The notes under the pieces were generated by a model. That model did no database searches. It was given only the letters and a program-made list of their open reading frames with translations, and was not told the origin of the DNA. The position numbers were made by a program, and so were the translations under genes. A stretch of 64,000 bases of DNA from Acidimicrobiia bacterium (lineage in GTDB: Bacteria > Actinomycetota > Acidimicrobiia > Acidimicrobiales > Bin134): contig JAJDUJ010000018.1 in the NCBI GenBank assembly GCA_022826705.1, positions 1 to 64,000 on the forward strand, read 5' to 3'. Of this stretch, positions 8,059 to 15,365 are shown one piece after another (the stretch's first letter is position 1; each line of letters starts with the position of its first letter).

Positions 8059-8688
8059 ATGCCTGTGGACTTGGACGAGCTTCTGTCACCAATGCACACC
8101 GCAGTGGTCACTATGGAATGCCAGCGGGGAGTGATCGGCGATATGGCCTCCATGGGGGGCTTGCGGGATGTGATGCTCGACCGGGGCGCCATCGACGCCG
8201 GGGCCCGATTGTGCGCCGGTGCCCGAGCCGCCGAGGTGCCGGTGGTGCACTGCCTGGCCCATTTCCGGGAAGATCGAGCGGGGAGCGTGGCCAACTGCCG
8301 GATGCTGGCCGCTTCGGCCAAGATGAGCGAGCAGACCGGCGGACTTTTGATCGGGTCGGAGTCGGCCCAAGTCATCCAGGAGTTCGACCCGCAACCATCC
8401 GACATCGAGATCGCCCGCTGGCACGGGATGTCGCCGTTCATGGGGACCTCGCTCGACCAAACCCTGCGCAATCTCGGGGTCACCACGGTGGTGGCCGCCG
8501 GGGTGTCACTCAACGTAGGGGTGATGGGCCTCGTGATCAACGCCGTTGACCTTGGCTATCAGGTGGTGCTGGCCGGCGATGCAGTAGCCGGCATCCCAGC
8601 CGACTACGGCGACGCGGTGATGGACAACACCATGGCCTTTCTCACCACCATGGTCACCGTGGACGACATTGTGGCCCGATGGGCATGA
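8059..8688 (+). CDS. Isochorismatase-fold protein with substituted catalytic triad
   Basis: 209 aa cysteine-hydrolase superfamily protein (Rossmann-like). The family normally carries an Asp-Lys-Cys triad. Here the first position is Glu (TMECQRG), the Lys position appears to be Arg (IARWHG before MSPF) and the Cys position is Gly (GVSLNVGVMG). True isochorismatases also work without the cysteine, on a vinyl ether, so an alternative hydrolysis is possible, but nothing in the context suggests siderophore synthesis. First gene of a three-gene run with a SnoaL protein and an SDR; its 3' end overlaps the next start. Confidence 0.8.
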   Translation: MPVDLDELLSPMHTAVVTMECQRGVIGDMASMGGLRDVMLDRGAIDAGARLCAGARAAEVPVVHCLAHFREDRAGSVANCRMLAASAKMSEQTGGLLIGSESAQVIQEFDPQPSDIEIARWHGMSPFMGTSLDQTLRNLGVTTVVAAGVSLNVGVMGLVINAVDLGYQVVLAGDAVAGIPADYGDAVMDNTMAFLTTMVTVDDIVARWA

Positions 8689-9182
8689 CCGAAATCTCAA
8701 CCACAGCGACAAGAGCTGATGACGCTGGGGCCGCCGATAATCCGGCGGCCAATAAAGCCGTGGTGGAGCGGTTGGTGCGCGACATCGTGAACGGCGGGCA
8801 AGTGGACCTGCTCGACGAAGTGCTGGCCGCTGACTTCGTAGCCCACGGAGTGGGACCGGGGCCTGCGGGCCCTGATGGGATGCGCCGTCTGATTGCTACA
8901 TGGCGCACGGCATTTCCCGATTGGCAAGACCACATTGACGAGATCGTGGCTGAAGGCGACTTGGTGGTGCTCAAGATCACAGCCCAAGGCACCCACAACG
9001 GTCCTCTGCTGGGAATCGAACCCACTGGCGAAGCAGTCCAGTGGGGCATGATCGAAATGGTGCGCCTGGCCGATGGCAAGATCACCGAGCAATGGGGCTA
9101 TTCCGACTTTGCCGATGTGGTTCGACATCTCCGTAAAGTGGCGGCGTCGCAGTCCGAACAGCAATCTGAACTGGAGGCTTGA
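8685..9182 (+). CDS. SnoaL-like ester cyclase / polyketide-cyclase-fold protein
   Basis: 165 aa NTF2-fold protein (SnoaL / ester cyclase group). Characteristic stretches are DFVAHGVGPGPAGPDGMRRL, FPDWQDHIDEIVAEGDLVV, and QGTHNGPLLGIEPTGEAVQW. Members catalyse aldol-type cyclisation or hydrolysis or act as binding proteins; this one cannot be assigned a reaction. ATG 8685 is used here, with ATG 8679 as an equally in-frame option; both overlap the upstream gene. An Ala/Asp-rich N-terminal tail of about 20 residues precedes the domain. Confidence 0.75.
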   Translation: MTEISTTATRADDAGAADNPAANKAVVERLVRDIVNGGQVDLLDEVLAADFVAHGVGPGPAGPDGMRRLIATWRTAFPDWQDHIDEIVAEGDLVVLKITAQGTHNGPLLGIEPTGEAVQWGMIEMVRLADGKITEQWGYSDFADVVRHLRKVAASQSEQQSELEA

Positions 9183-9184
9183 CA

Positions 9185-9973
9185 ATGTCCGATACCTCAC
9201 CCGTCCCCGACTACGCCCAGCTCATGAGGCTCGACGGCAAAGGCTTCATTGTGCTCGGTGCCGGGCAGGGAATGGGTCGCCAGTCATCCCATGCGCTGGC
9301 CCAGATGGGGGCGAAGGTGTTCTGCGTAGACCTTGAGCAGGATCGGGCTGAGCAGGTGGCCAACGAGGTGGACGGAATTGCCAGGGTGGCCGACATCACC
9401 AAGCGCGACGACGTACAGGGCTTGGTGGACGAAGCCGGTCAGGCCATGGGATCGATCGACGGAATCGTGGACATCGTGGGCGTTTCCGGATGGTCCGGGG
9501 TGCTGGACATCGATGATGCCGAATGGGACTGGCAATTCGACATGGTGCTGCGCCATGCCTATCTCATCTCTCAGATCGCCGGTCGGGCCATGAAGGAGAC
9601 CGGCGGTGGCACGATGGTGTTCATCGCCTCGGTGAGCGGGCTGACTGCGGCCCCCAACCATGCCCACTACGGGGCGGCCAAGGCCGGGCTGATGGCGTGG
9701 ATGCAGTCGGTGGCCATCGAGTTGGCCCCCCATGGGATCCGGGCCAACTGCGTGGCCCCCGGAACGATCCTGACCCCCCGCATGGAGGCGTTATTCGACG
9801 AGGAGCGAAAGGCGATCAATAACGCCGCAGTGCCGTTGGGGCACATGGGAGTGCCGTCGGACATCGCGGGGGCAGTGCTCTTCCTCTCGGCGCCCATCTC
9901 GGGTTTCATTTCCGGTCGCACCTTGGTGGTCGACGGGGGCGTAGATGCCGACTTCCCTTACGACCCCATGTAG
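9185..9973 (+). CDS. Short-chain dehydrogenase/reductase (SDR)
   Basis: 262 aa classical SDR oxidising or reducing an alcohol/ketone with NAD(P). It has the nucleotide motif GAGQGMGR, a catalytic Ser in VFIASVSGL and YGAAK (Tyr/Lys), followed by the usual PGTILTPRME and DGG C-terminal motifs. ATG 9185 is favoured over the in-frame TTG 9179 because GGAGG lies 7 nt before it. Last gene of the isochorismatase-fold / SnoaL / SDR run. Confidence 0.88.
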   Translation: MSDTSPVPDYAQLMRLDGKGFIVLGAGQGMGRQSSHALAQMGAKVFCVDLEQDRAEQVANEVDGIARVADITKRDDVQGLVDEAGQAMGSIDGIVDIVGVSGWSGVLDIDDAEWDWQFDMVLRHAYLISQIAGRAMKETGGGTMVFIASVSGLTAAPNHAHYGAAKAGLMAWMQSVAIELAPHGIRANCVAPGTILTPRMEALFDEERKAINNAAVPLGHMGVPSDIAGAVLFLSAPISGFISGRTLVVDGGVDADFPYDPM

Positions 9974-9985
9974 ATACGGGATAGA

Positions 9986-9991
9986 TACACT
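9986..9991 (+). promoter_or_regulatory. Candidate -10 box for leaderless universal stress protein
   Basis: TACACT, 6 nt before ATG 9998. It lies inside a near-palindrome (9981-9999) and excludes the upstream GTG 9992 as a leaderless start. Confidence 0.45.
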
Positions 9992-9997
9992 GTGTCT

Positions 9998-10465
9998 ATG
10001 GCGGATGACGTGAGCGAGCCCGAGAATCGGATCGTTGTCGGAGTGGAGGGTTCGGGCGGGGCCCGGGCCGCCCTCCGTTGGGCCATCAAGGAGGCTCGTC
10101 ACCGCAACGCCTTCGTTGATGTGGTGACGGCCTATTCCACTACCTACGTGCCTGCTTCGCCCGACTTCAACTACGTACCGCTGGACCCCATCGACTTGGA
10201 GGTTGAGGTCAAGCGGATGCAGGACAGCATCATCGACGAGGTATTGGCTGAGGTGGACGCCCAAGGGGTGGAGATCAGGCGCCGCATGCTTCGGGGTCGG
10301 GCGGCCGACACGCTGATCGCTGAATCGGTCAATGCGGCCATGCTCGTTGTGGGCTCACGGGGCCGGGGTGGTTTCCGGGGCCTGCTGCTGGGTTCGGTCA
10401 GCCAGCAGATCGCCCAGCACGGCAGCTGCCCCGTGGTGATCGTCCGCCCCGACCTGCCGACGTAG
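9998..10465 (+). CDS. Universal stress protein (UspA family)
   Basis: 155 aa single-domain USP. The N-terminal strand IVVGVEGSGGARAALRWA and the C-terminal ATP-binding signature GSRGRGGFRGLLLGS with following VSQQIAQHGSCPVVIVRP are complete, so ATP binding is expected. It stands alone and is convergent with the quinone oxidoreductase. Such proteins in actinobacteria respond to hypoxia or starvation, but no regulator site was identified apart from the near-palindrome over the start. Confidence 0.88.
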   Translation: MADDVSEPENRIVVGVEGSGGARAALRWAIKEARHRNAFVDVVTAYSTTYVPASPDFNYVPLDPIDLEVEVKRMQDSIIDEVLAEVDAQGVEIRRRMLRGRAADTLIAESVNAAMLVVGSRGRGGFRGLLLGSVSQQIAQHGSCPVVIVRPDLPT

Positions 10466-10499
10466 ACCGTACTCAGCCACCGCTTCTTTCAGAGTCCGC

Positions 10500-11477
10500 C
10501 TACAGCTCCACGATGGCCTTGCCCCAAGTGCGGCGCTGGTAGATGGCGTCGAGGGCGGTGGGGACATCCTCAAAGCCATAGGGGGGAAATACCGGGGGAT
10601 CGAGACTCCCTTCTTCGAGGAGGGCGAATATCTCCTGTCGGGCTCGTTCTGACGGCTCGGGATTGCGACCCACCGAAGCACCCCAATGGACGCCGACCAC
10701 GGAGTAGTTCTTCAACAAGATGTGATTGGTGGGGGCATCGGCGATTCGCCCGCTGGTGAAGCCAATCACCAGTAGCCGGCCGTTCCAGGCCATGCACCGG
10801 CGGGACCGGTCGAACACGTCGCCCCCCACCGGGTCGAAGCACACGTCCACTCCTCGGCCATCGGTGTGAGCCCGCACCAAGTCGACGAAATCGGGGGTTT
10901 CCCGGTAGTCGATGGCCAGTTCCACTCCCATCTCTTTGAGCAGGGCGGTTTTCTCGGCCCCACCAGCGGTGGCGATGATCCTGGCGCCCGCAATCTGGCC
11001 AAGCTGCACGGCAGCCGAGCCCACACCACCCATTCCGGCATGAACCAACAGCGTCTCGCCTTCGGCCAGGCGTCCCCGGTCGTGGAGGGCGAACCACGAG
11101 GTGCCGTAGTTCACTAGCGCCGCGGCGGCTGCTCCGGCCGTTATCCCTTCGGCCAGCTTGTGAACGCCGCTGGCCCGCAGCGCAGTCTGCTCGGCGAGTG
11201 ACCCACCGCCGATACCCACCACTCGGTCACCGACGGCCAAGTGGTCAACCCCGTCGCCGAGTTCCCGTATCCGGCCCACCACCTCGGTACACGGCGACCA
11301 CGGCAGCTTGGTCTCCATTTGGTAGAGGCCCCGAGCCATGAGACAGTCCACAAACGTCAGCCCCACGGCTTCAACATCCACCACGACTTGGCCGGGGGCT
11401 GACTCCGGGGGGTCGACTTGCTCTAGCTGGAGAAACTCGACCGGGTCGCCCAGCTCATGTTGTCGCCAAATCCGCAT
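10500..11477 (-). CDS. Zinc-less NADPH:quinone oxidoreductase-type MDR protein
   Basis: 325 aa medium-chain reductase of the quinone-oxidoreductase group. The NADPH-binding loop is HAGMGGVGSAAVQLG and the family region DPVGGDVFDRSRR follows; the zinc cysteines of alcohol dehydrogenases are absent. It probably reduces an enoyl or quinone carbonyl system. The ATG at 11477 shares one base with the stop of the enoyl-CoA hydratase upstream (TGATG), so the two are translationally coupled and may act on the same enoyl-CoA or its product. Confidence 0.85.
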   Translation of the reverse strand: MRIWRQHELGDPVEFLQLEQVDPPESAPGQVVVDVEAVGLTFVDCLMARGLYQMETKLPWSPCTEVVGRIRELGDGVDHLAVGDRVVGIGGGSLAEQTALRASGVHKLAEGITAGAAAAALVNYGTSWFALHDRGRLAEGETLLVHAGMGGVGSAAVQLGQIAGARIIATAGGAEKTALLKEMGVELAIDYRETPDFVDLVRAHTDGRGVDVCFDPVGGDVFDRSRRCMAWNGRLLVIGFTSGRIADAPTNHILLKNYSVVGVHWGASVGRNPEPSERARQEIFALLEEGSLDPPVFPPYGFEDVPTALDAIYQRRTWGKAIVEL

Positions 11478-12304
11478 CAGCTTCCCTTGGTGTCGGCACT
11501 TGAACCGGCCGCGGCGGGGCGGTCCACCACCGACTTGATGCTCTCCAAGGCCCGCTGTTTGAAATCTTGCACCGACGGCACATTGCCGGCCAGGGCCTGG
11601 TACTCCGACATGGTGCGGATGGCGTTGCGAGTGCCCATCGCCTCCATGCCCCGATGCACACTGCGCTTGTTGATCTGTTGAAGATCGGACGGGACCCGGG
11701 CCACCCGCTGGGCCATCTCCAGCACCTGCTCTTCCAGTTCGGCCTCGGGATAGGACCGGTTGGCGAATCCCATGGCCGCCGCCTCGGTACCGGAGTAGGA
11801 GTCGCCGGTGAGCATCATCTCCATGGCGTTGCGGAACCCCACCAGCCAGGGGTGGTAGTTGAAGTCGGGCGGACTCAGCACCCGCACTACCGGGTGGCCT
11901 ATGTCGGCGTTGTCGGCCACATAGACCAAGTCGCAGGCGGCGGCCAGCTCCGATGCTCCGGCCAAGGCGTAGCCATGGATTTGGGCGATGACTGGCTTGG
12001 CCAACTCCCAGATGGCCAGCCAGCTGTCGGTTACATGGCGAGACCACTGCCCATCGCCGCCCGCCGTGTAGTGGGGCGGATCATCCATGAGCGAGTCGGA
12101 CAGGTCGTAACCAGACGAGAAACACGGACCTGCTCCCCGGATGATCGACACCCGCACGCTGTCGTCGACATCGGCGTCTTGCAGTGCAGCCAACAGCTCT
12201 TTCCGCATGGGGGTGCTGATGGCGTTTCGCTTCTCCGGCCGGTTCAGCGTGATGCGCCGGACATGCGGCGCAGGATCATCGATCAGGATCAGCTCGTAGG
12301 ACAT
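11477..12304 (-). CDS. Enoyl-CoA hydratase/isomerase family protein
   Basis: 275 aa crotonase-fold protein. Oxyanion-hole segments CFSSGYDL and GYALAGASELAAACD are present, and the Glu of the second segment is kept, but the partner Glu of hydratases is not seen (GHPVVRVLSPPD). A non-hydratase crotonase chemistry (isomerase, decarboxylase or hydrolase) is therefore possible. TAGGGT lies 6 nt before ATG 12304, so this is a leaderless operon head followed by the quinone-oxidoreductase gene. Confidence 0.82.
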   Translation of the reverse strand: MSYELILIDDPAPHVRRITLNRPEKRNAISTPMRKELLAALQDADVDDSVRVSIIRGAGPCFSSGYDLSDSLMDDPPHYTAGGDGQWSRHVTDSWLAIWELAKPVIAQIHGYALAGASELAAACDLVYVADNADIGHPVVRVLSPPDFNYHPWLVGFRNAMEMMLTGDSYSGTEAAAMGFANRSYPEAELEEQVLEMAQRVARVPSDLQQINKRSVHRGMEAMGTRNAIRTMSEYQALAGNVPSVQDFKQRALESIKSVVDRPAAAGSSADTKGS

Positions 12305-12310
12305 GACCTG

Positions 12311-12316
12311 ACCCTA
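12311..12316 (-). promoter_or_regulatory. Candidate -10 box for leaderless enoyl-CoA hydratase
   Basis: TAGGGT on the minus strand, 6 nt before ATG 12304. Confidence 0.45.
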
Positions 12317-12317
12317 T

Positions 12318-12370
12318 AACGACCGGTGCCCCGGACCCGAAGGCCCGGGGCACCGAGTGTTCAGTTCAGG
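12318..12370. repeat. 53-bp direct repeat, copy 1
   Basis: Identical over 53 bp to 13113-13165. The copies lie just downstream of the two paralogous surface-protein genes and bracket the first one. Confidence 0.85.
12324..12355 (-). terminator. Hairpin with UUCG loop after LAxTG gene 1
   Basis: On the minus strand CGGTGCCCCGGGCC - TTCG - GGTCCGGGGCACCG: a 14-bp stem with one G-U pair and a stable UUCG tetraloop. It starts 24 nt after the stop codon. Only a short T-rich stretch follows, so termination may be hairpin-dominated. Confidence 0.75.
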
Positions 12371-12378
12371 GGGTAGGG

Positions 12379-12990
12379 CTACTGGGTGCGTAGCCGGCGG
12401 CTAAGGCCGAGCACCATCGCACCGGCGAGCACCACTGCAAGAGCAACGATGGCTAACAGCGGGGTGTTCGAGCCGGTATCAGCCAGCATGTCGTCGTCCA
12501 TGTCATCAGCCATGTCGTCGTCCATGTCATCAGCCATGTCGTCGTCCATGGGCTCCTCGTCGTCCATGGGCTCTTCCTCGGCGGGCTCCTCCATTTCACC
12601 GACGGCCACGGCAACTGTGACTACGTCGCGCTGAATTGGGTTGCCCATCCAGAAGACGATTCCGTCTTCGCCGATTTCTACGTCCTCCATAGTGATGCTG
12701 AAGGTGCCATCTCCATTGTCGGTAGCCGGATCACCGGAAAGGGGGCACAGGCTGACGAAGGTAGTCGCGGTGATTGCTTCAGGATCGCCAGTACTGCAGG
12801 CCGCCGCACTCACAGTCGTCGACTCCATGAAGCCGGAACCGGTCAGCGTAATTGAGTAAGTTCCGGCCGCCTCAACGGATGCCGGATCGGCAGTCGCGGT
12901 AGGCCCATCCTGTGCTGAGGCGGCGCTTGCGCCTATCCAGGCAACAAGCGCCAATGCCATCCCGATGAATACCAACTTGGTCTTAGTCAT
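12379..12990 (-). CDS. Secreted LAxTG cell-wall-anchored protein with Asp-rich stalk (paralog 1)
   Basis: 203 aa. A signal peptide (MTKTKLVFIG..., cleavage near ASA-Q28) is followed by a small beta-rich domain with two cysteines (AACSTGD, SLCPLSGD), an acidic Asp/Met/Glu stalk, then LADTG at residue 169, a hydrophobic segment and the basic tail SRRLRTQ. LAxTG with this tail is the signal recognised by class E sortases of actinobacteria. AAGGAG lies 7 nt before ATG 12990. The paralog at 13174-13686 lacks most of the stalk. Function unknown; a surface-exposed, probably Ca-binding or adhesive role is only a guess. Confidence 0.8.
   Translation of the reverse strand: MTKTKLVFIGMALALVAWIGASAASAQDGPTATADPASVEAAGTYSITLTGSGFMESTTVSAAACSTGDPEAITATTFVSLCPLSGDPATDNGDGTFSITMEDVEIGEDGIVFWMGNPIQRDVVTVAVAVGEMEEPAEEEPMDDEEPMDDDMADDMDDDMADDMDDDMLADTGSNTPLLAIVALAVVLAGAMVLGLSRRLRTQ
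12487..12550. repeat. 24-bp tandem repeats encoding the acidic stalk
   Basis: Two perfect 24-bp units (12487-12510 and 12511-12534) plus 16 bp of a third. On the minus strand they encode MADDMDDD-type repeats of the surface protein. Confidence 0.85.
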
Positions 12991-13027
12991 GACATAGCTC
13001 CTTGGGCCGAGCCGACACCAGTCCGGA

Positions 13028-13079
13028 CCCCTACTCCGATAAGTTACGAAACCCTAGCGCGACATCTCGATTGTGTCAT
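13028..13079 (-). promoter_or_regulatory. Promoter region of LAxTG gene 1, shared with gene 2
   Basis: On the minus strand ATGACAC begins at 13079 and GAGTAGGGG begins at 13036, 43 nt apart. The same two blocks occur before gene 2 with the same spacing, and both are the same distance from their ATG. Confidence 0.6.
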
Positions 13080-13112
13080 CTATCTGACAGTTGCACTTCA
13101 ATTGCGGTCAGA

Positions 13113-13165
13113 AACGACCGGTGCCCCGGACCCGAAGGCCCGGGGCACCGAGTGTTCAGTTCAGG
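13113..13165. repeat. 53-bp direct repeat, copy 2
   Basis: Identical to 12318-12370; contains the terminator of LAxTG gene 2 and sits upstream of gene 1's promoter. Confidence 0.85.
13119..13150 (-). terminator. Hairpin with UUCG loop after LAxTG gene 2
   Basis: Same 32-nt stem-loop as at 12324-12355, starting 24 nt after the stop of the paralog at 13174. Confidence 0.75.
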
Positions 13166-13173
13166 AGGTGGTG

Positions 13174-13686
13174 TTACAGGGTGCGCAGCCGGCGGCTGAG
13201 ACCGAACACCATCACACCGGCGAGGGCGATGCCCGCACCGATGATCACCAACAGCGACGTTTCCACGCCAGTGTCAGCCAGCATGTCGTCATCCATCGCT
13301 TCGCCGATGTTTACTTGAACGAGAGCGGACTGACCGTCTGGGACCAACTCAAAGATGATGAAGGTGACACCAGCATCGGTGATCTCGACACCCTCTACTG
13401 TGAAGGCGCCACTGGTAGCGTCTTGCGAGCTACCGAAACCGCCACAGTGCTGCATCAATGTTGCCTGTCCCCACTCAACATCGGGATCGCCCGTGCCGCA
13501 GACGGCGAGGTTTGTGCCCGCCGCGGTGAATCCATCAGGCGTCAACGTGATGTCGTAGGTGCCAGCCTCAGGTACGGAAGCTGGATCAGCGGTCAGCGTC
13601 TGGTCCTGAGCCGAGGCGGACCCGGCGAACAAGAAACCGACCAGCGCCACTGCCAGCCCAACGAAAATCAACTTGGTCTTGGTCAT
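13174..13686 (-). CDS. Secreted LAxTG cell-wall-anchored protein (paralog 2)
   Basis: 170 aa. Same plan as the 12379-12990 gene: signal peptide (MTKTKLIFVG..., cleavage near ASA-Q), TADPASVPEAGTYDITLTP start of the mature domain, two cysteines, LADTG at residue 136, hydrophobic segment, SRRLRTL tail. The acidic stalk is cut to one DDDM unit. ATG 13686 is chosen over the longer frame from 13707 because AAGGAGA lies 7 nt before it and the paralog starts identically. Both genes read in the same direction, each with its own promoter and terminator. Confidence 0.8.
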   Translation of the reverse strand: MTKTKLIFVGLAVALVGFLFAGSASAQDQTLTADPASVPEAGTYDITLTPDGFTAAGTNLAVCGTGDPDVEWGQATLMQHCGGFGSSQDATSGAFTVEGVEITDAGVTFIIFELVPDGQSALVQVNIGEAMDDDMLADTGVETSLLVIIGAGIALAGVMVFGLSRRLRTL

Positions 13687-13723
13687 AGTTGTGTCTCCTT
13701 GGACCAAGCCAATGGTCGGCCGG

Positions 13724-13775
13724 CCCCTACTCGGATATTGAGCGAGACTTTAGCCTCTTGCTTCGTTCGTGTCAT
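13724..13775 (-). promoter_or_regulatory. Promoter region of LAxTG gene 2
   Basis: ATGACAC begins at 13775 and GAGTAGGGG at 13732 (43 nt apart, as before gene 1); the second block ends 37 nt before the ATG in both genes. Confidence 0.6.
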
Positions 13776-13822
13776 TTATTCCAACTCTTGTCTCCGGTGC
13801 AGGGGATTTGAGGGGCTGCCGA

Positions 13823-13828
13823 TAGGGT
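13823..13828 (+). promoter_or_regulatory. Candidate -10 box for leaderless tyrosine phosphatase
   Basis: TAGGGT, 7 nt before GTG 13836. The earlier in-frame GTG 13827 overlaps this box and is therefore less likely. Confidence 0.45.
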
Positions 13829-13835
13829 GCGCGAT

Positions 13836-14567
13836 GTGCAGTCGATCCGTAATTTCCGCTCATTAGGAGGCCAGACCACCGCTGAGGGAGGACGGGTTCG
13901 GTCGGGCCTGGTCTACCGATCGGGCCACCTGGCCGAAGCCTCGGACTCAGACGTAGAGGCATTGGTGGAGCTGGGTATTCGCACGGTCTTTGATTTCCGA
14001 AACCAGGGCGACCTTGCCGTGGAGGGTCCCAACCGACTGCCCGATGGGGTGGCGCAGATCTCGCTGCCGATGGTCGACCCGGCGAACCAGTCAGGGCTTC
14101 GGACCGACTATTCCAAGCTGAGCGCCGAGGAGCTAGAAGAGCGTTTCGGCAATGGAAAGGCCTTCCAGTGGATGAAGGAGGCGTCGGGTAGGTCGGTGAG
14201 CGACCCAGTGCGGACAGGCCAATTCGGCGAGTTCGTACGAGGTCTGCTGGCGCCGGGAGCGGTTCCTGTGCTGTTCAATTGCAGCGCTGGCAAGGACCGC
14301 ACCGGCTGGGCGGCCAGCCTGCTGCTATTGGCCGTGGGGGTTCCTGAGCAGCAAGTGGTGGACCACTACATGGAGACCAACCAGCACGTGGTTCCCGGCC
14401 GATATGGTGACTTGATGATGCCACTTATGTCCGTACACGAGGACTATTTCGCCGATCAGATGCAAGTGCTGGCGGACTCGTGGGGCGGCTTCGACCAGTA
14501 CTGGTCCGACGGCCTAGGCCTTGACAACGGCCATCGGCAGGCCTTGCGAGAGCTGCTGCTGGATTAG
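13836..14567 (+). CDS. Tyrosine-protein phosphatase (Y_phosphatase3 / PtpB-like)
   Basis: 243 aa. N-terminal family signature NFRSLGGQTT and RSGHLAEAS, then the phosphatase P-loop CSAGKDRTG with the cysteine nucleophile and arginine. Proteins of this type dephosphorylate phosphotyrosine, phosphoserine or phosphoinositides; secreted M. tuberculosis PtpB is the known relative, but no signal peptide is seen here. The stop (TAG, 14565-14567) overlaps the opposing stop of the oxidoreductase beta subunit by three bases. Confidence 0.88.
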   Translation: MQSIRNFRSLGGQTTAEGGRVRSGLVYRSGHLAEASDSDVEALVELGIRTVFDFRNQGDLAVEGPNRLPDGVAQISLPMVDPANQSGLRTDYSKLSAEELEERFGNGKAFQWMKEASGRSVSDPVRTGQFGEFVRGLLAPGAVPVLFNCSAGKDRTGWAASLLLLAVGVPEQQVVDHYMETNQHVVPGRYGDLMMPLMSVHEDYFADQMQVLADSWGGFDQYWSDGLGLDNGHRQALRELLLD

Positions 14568-15352
14568 GGAGTTCTCAGTTCGCCGATGTTGTGGACGGGG
14601 GCGAGAGTGTCTTGGAGGTAGTCGGGGCCCTCCAGGGTGTCGACGAACCAGCCGGTGGGGCACATGGTGAGGATCTCCACCAGGCTGAATCCGGCCCCGG
14701 CCATCTGGGACTCGTAGGCCCGGGTTATGTAGCGCTTGGTGCGGGCCACGTTGCCGGCGTTGTTCACGGCGCACCGGGCGACATAGGCCGCGCCGTCCAT
14801 GGTGGCGGCGAGATCGGAGAGCAGGATGGGGTGGCCGTGCTGGTGGGGGTCGCGCCCTTCAATCGAGGTCTTGGTGCGCTGGCCGAGGGTGGTGGTTGTC
14901 GTCATCTGACCGCCGGTCTCGCCGAACACCCCGTTGTTCAGCAGCAGACAGGTGATGTTCTCGCCTCGGGCGGCGGCGTGCAGCACTTCTTGGAGGCCTT
15001 CGTTCACCATGTCGCCGTCGCCTTGGATGGTCATGACGAACCCTTCGGGCAGCATCCGCTTTACCCCGGTGGCCACCGACGGGGCCCGGCCGTGCAGGGC
15101 CTGCACCACCTCCACATCGAGGTTGTGGGCAAAGGCGGTGTAGCACCCGATGCCGAACACCGCGATGGTGCGTTCAGCCAACTCCAGCTCTTCAATCGCC
15201 TCCACCGCAGCCCGAATGGCGATGGGCTCCCCGCAACCCGGGCAGAGGTGGTGATTGGCCTGGGTGATGAGCGAGGGGGTGAAGTCGTCCACCAGCGCGG
15301 CGGACTCGGCGGGCGGCTCGTCGGTGGAGATGAAGATCCGATCGTCGCTCAT
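14564..15352 (-). CDS. 2-oxoacid:ferredoxin oxidoreductase, beta (TPP) subunit
   Basis: 262 aa thiamine diphosphate subunit that decarboxylates a 2-oxoacid before transfer to CoA. CPGCGEP near residue 36 and the TPP motif GDGDMVNEG...NNGVFG are visible. ATG 15352 follows the alpha-subunit stop by 13 nt. It is the last gene of the operon running from 19042. The set has alpha, beta, gamma and ferredoxin as separate polypeptides, like Vor/Kor-type enzymes; pyruvate, 2-oxoglutarate, branched-chain or aryl-pyruvate substrates cannot be told apart here. Confidence 0.88.
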   Translation of the reverse strand: MSDDRIFISTDEPPAESAALVDDFTPSLITQANHHLCPGCGEPIAIRAAVEAIEELELAERTIAVFGIGCYTAFAHNLDVEVVQALHGRAPSVATGVKRMLPEGFVMTIQGDGDMVNEGLQEVLHAAARGENITCLLLNNGVFGETGGQMTTTTTLGQRTKTSIEGRDPHQHGHPILLSDLAATMDGAAYVARCAVNNAGNVARTKRYITRAYESQMAGAGFSLVEILTMCPTGWFVDTLEGPDYLQDTLAPVHNIGELRTP

Positions 15353-15365
15353 GGCCCGTTTTCCC

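Noticed and set aside
12487-12550. Possible CRISPR-like repeat
   Set aside because: Units are directly adjacent without spacers and encode an acidic stalk in frame.
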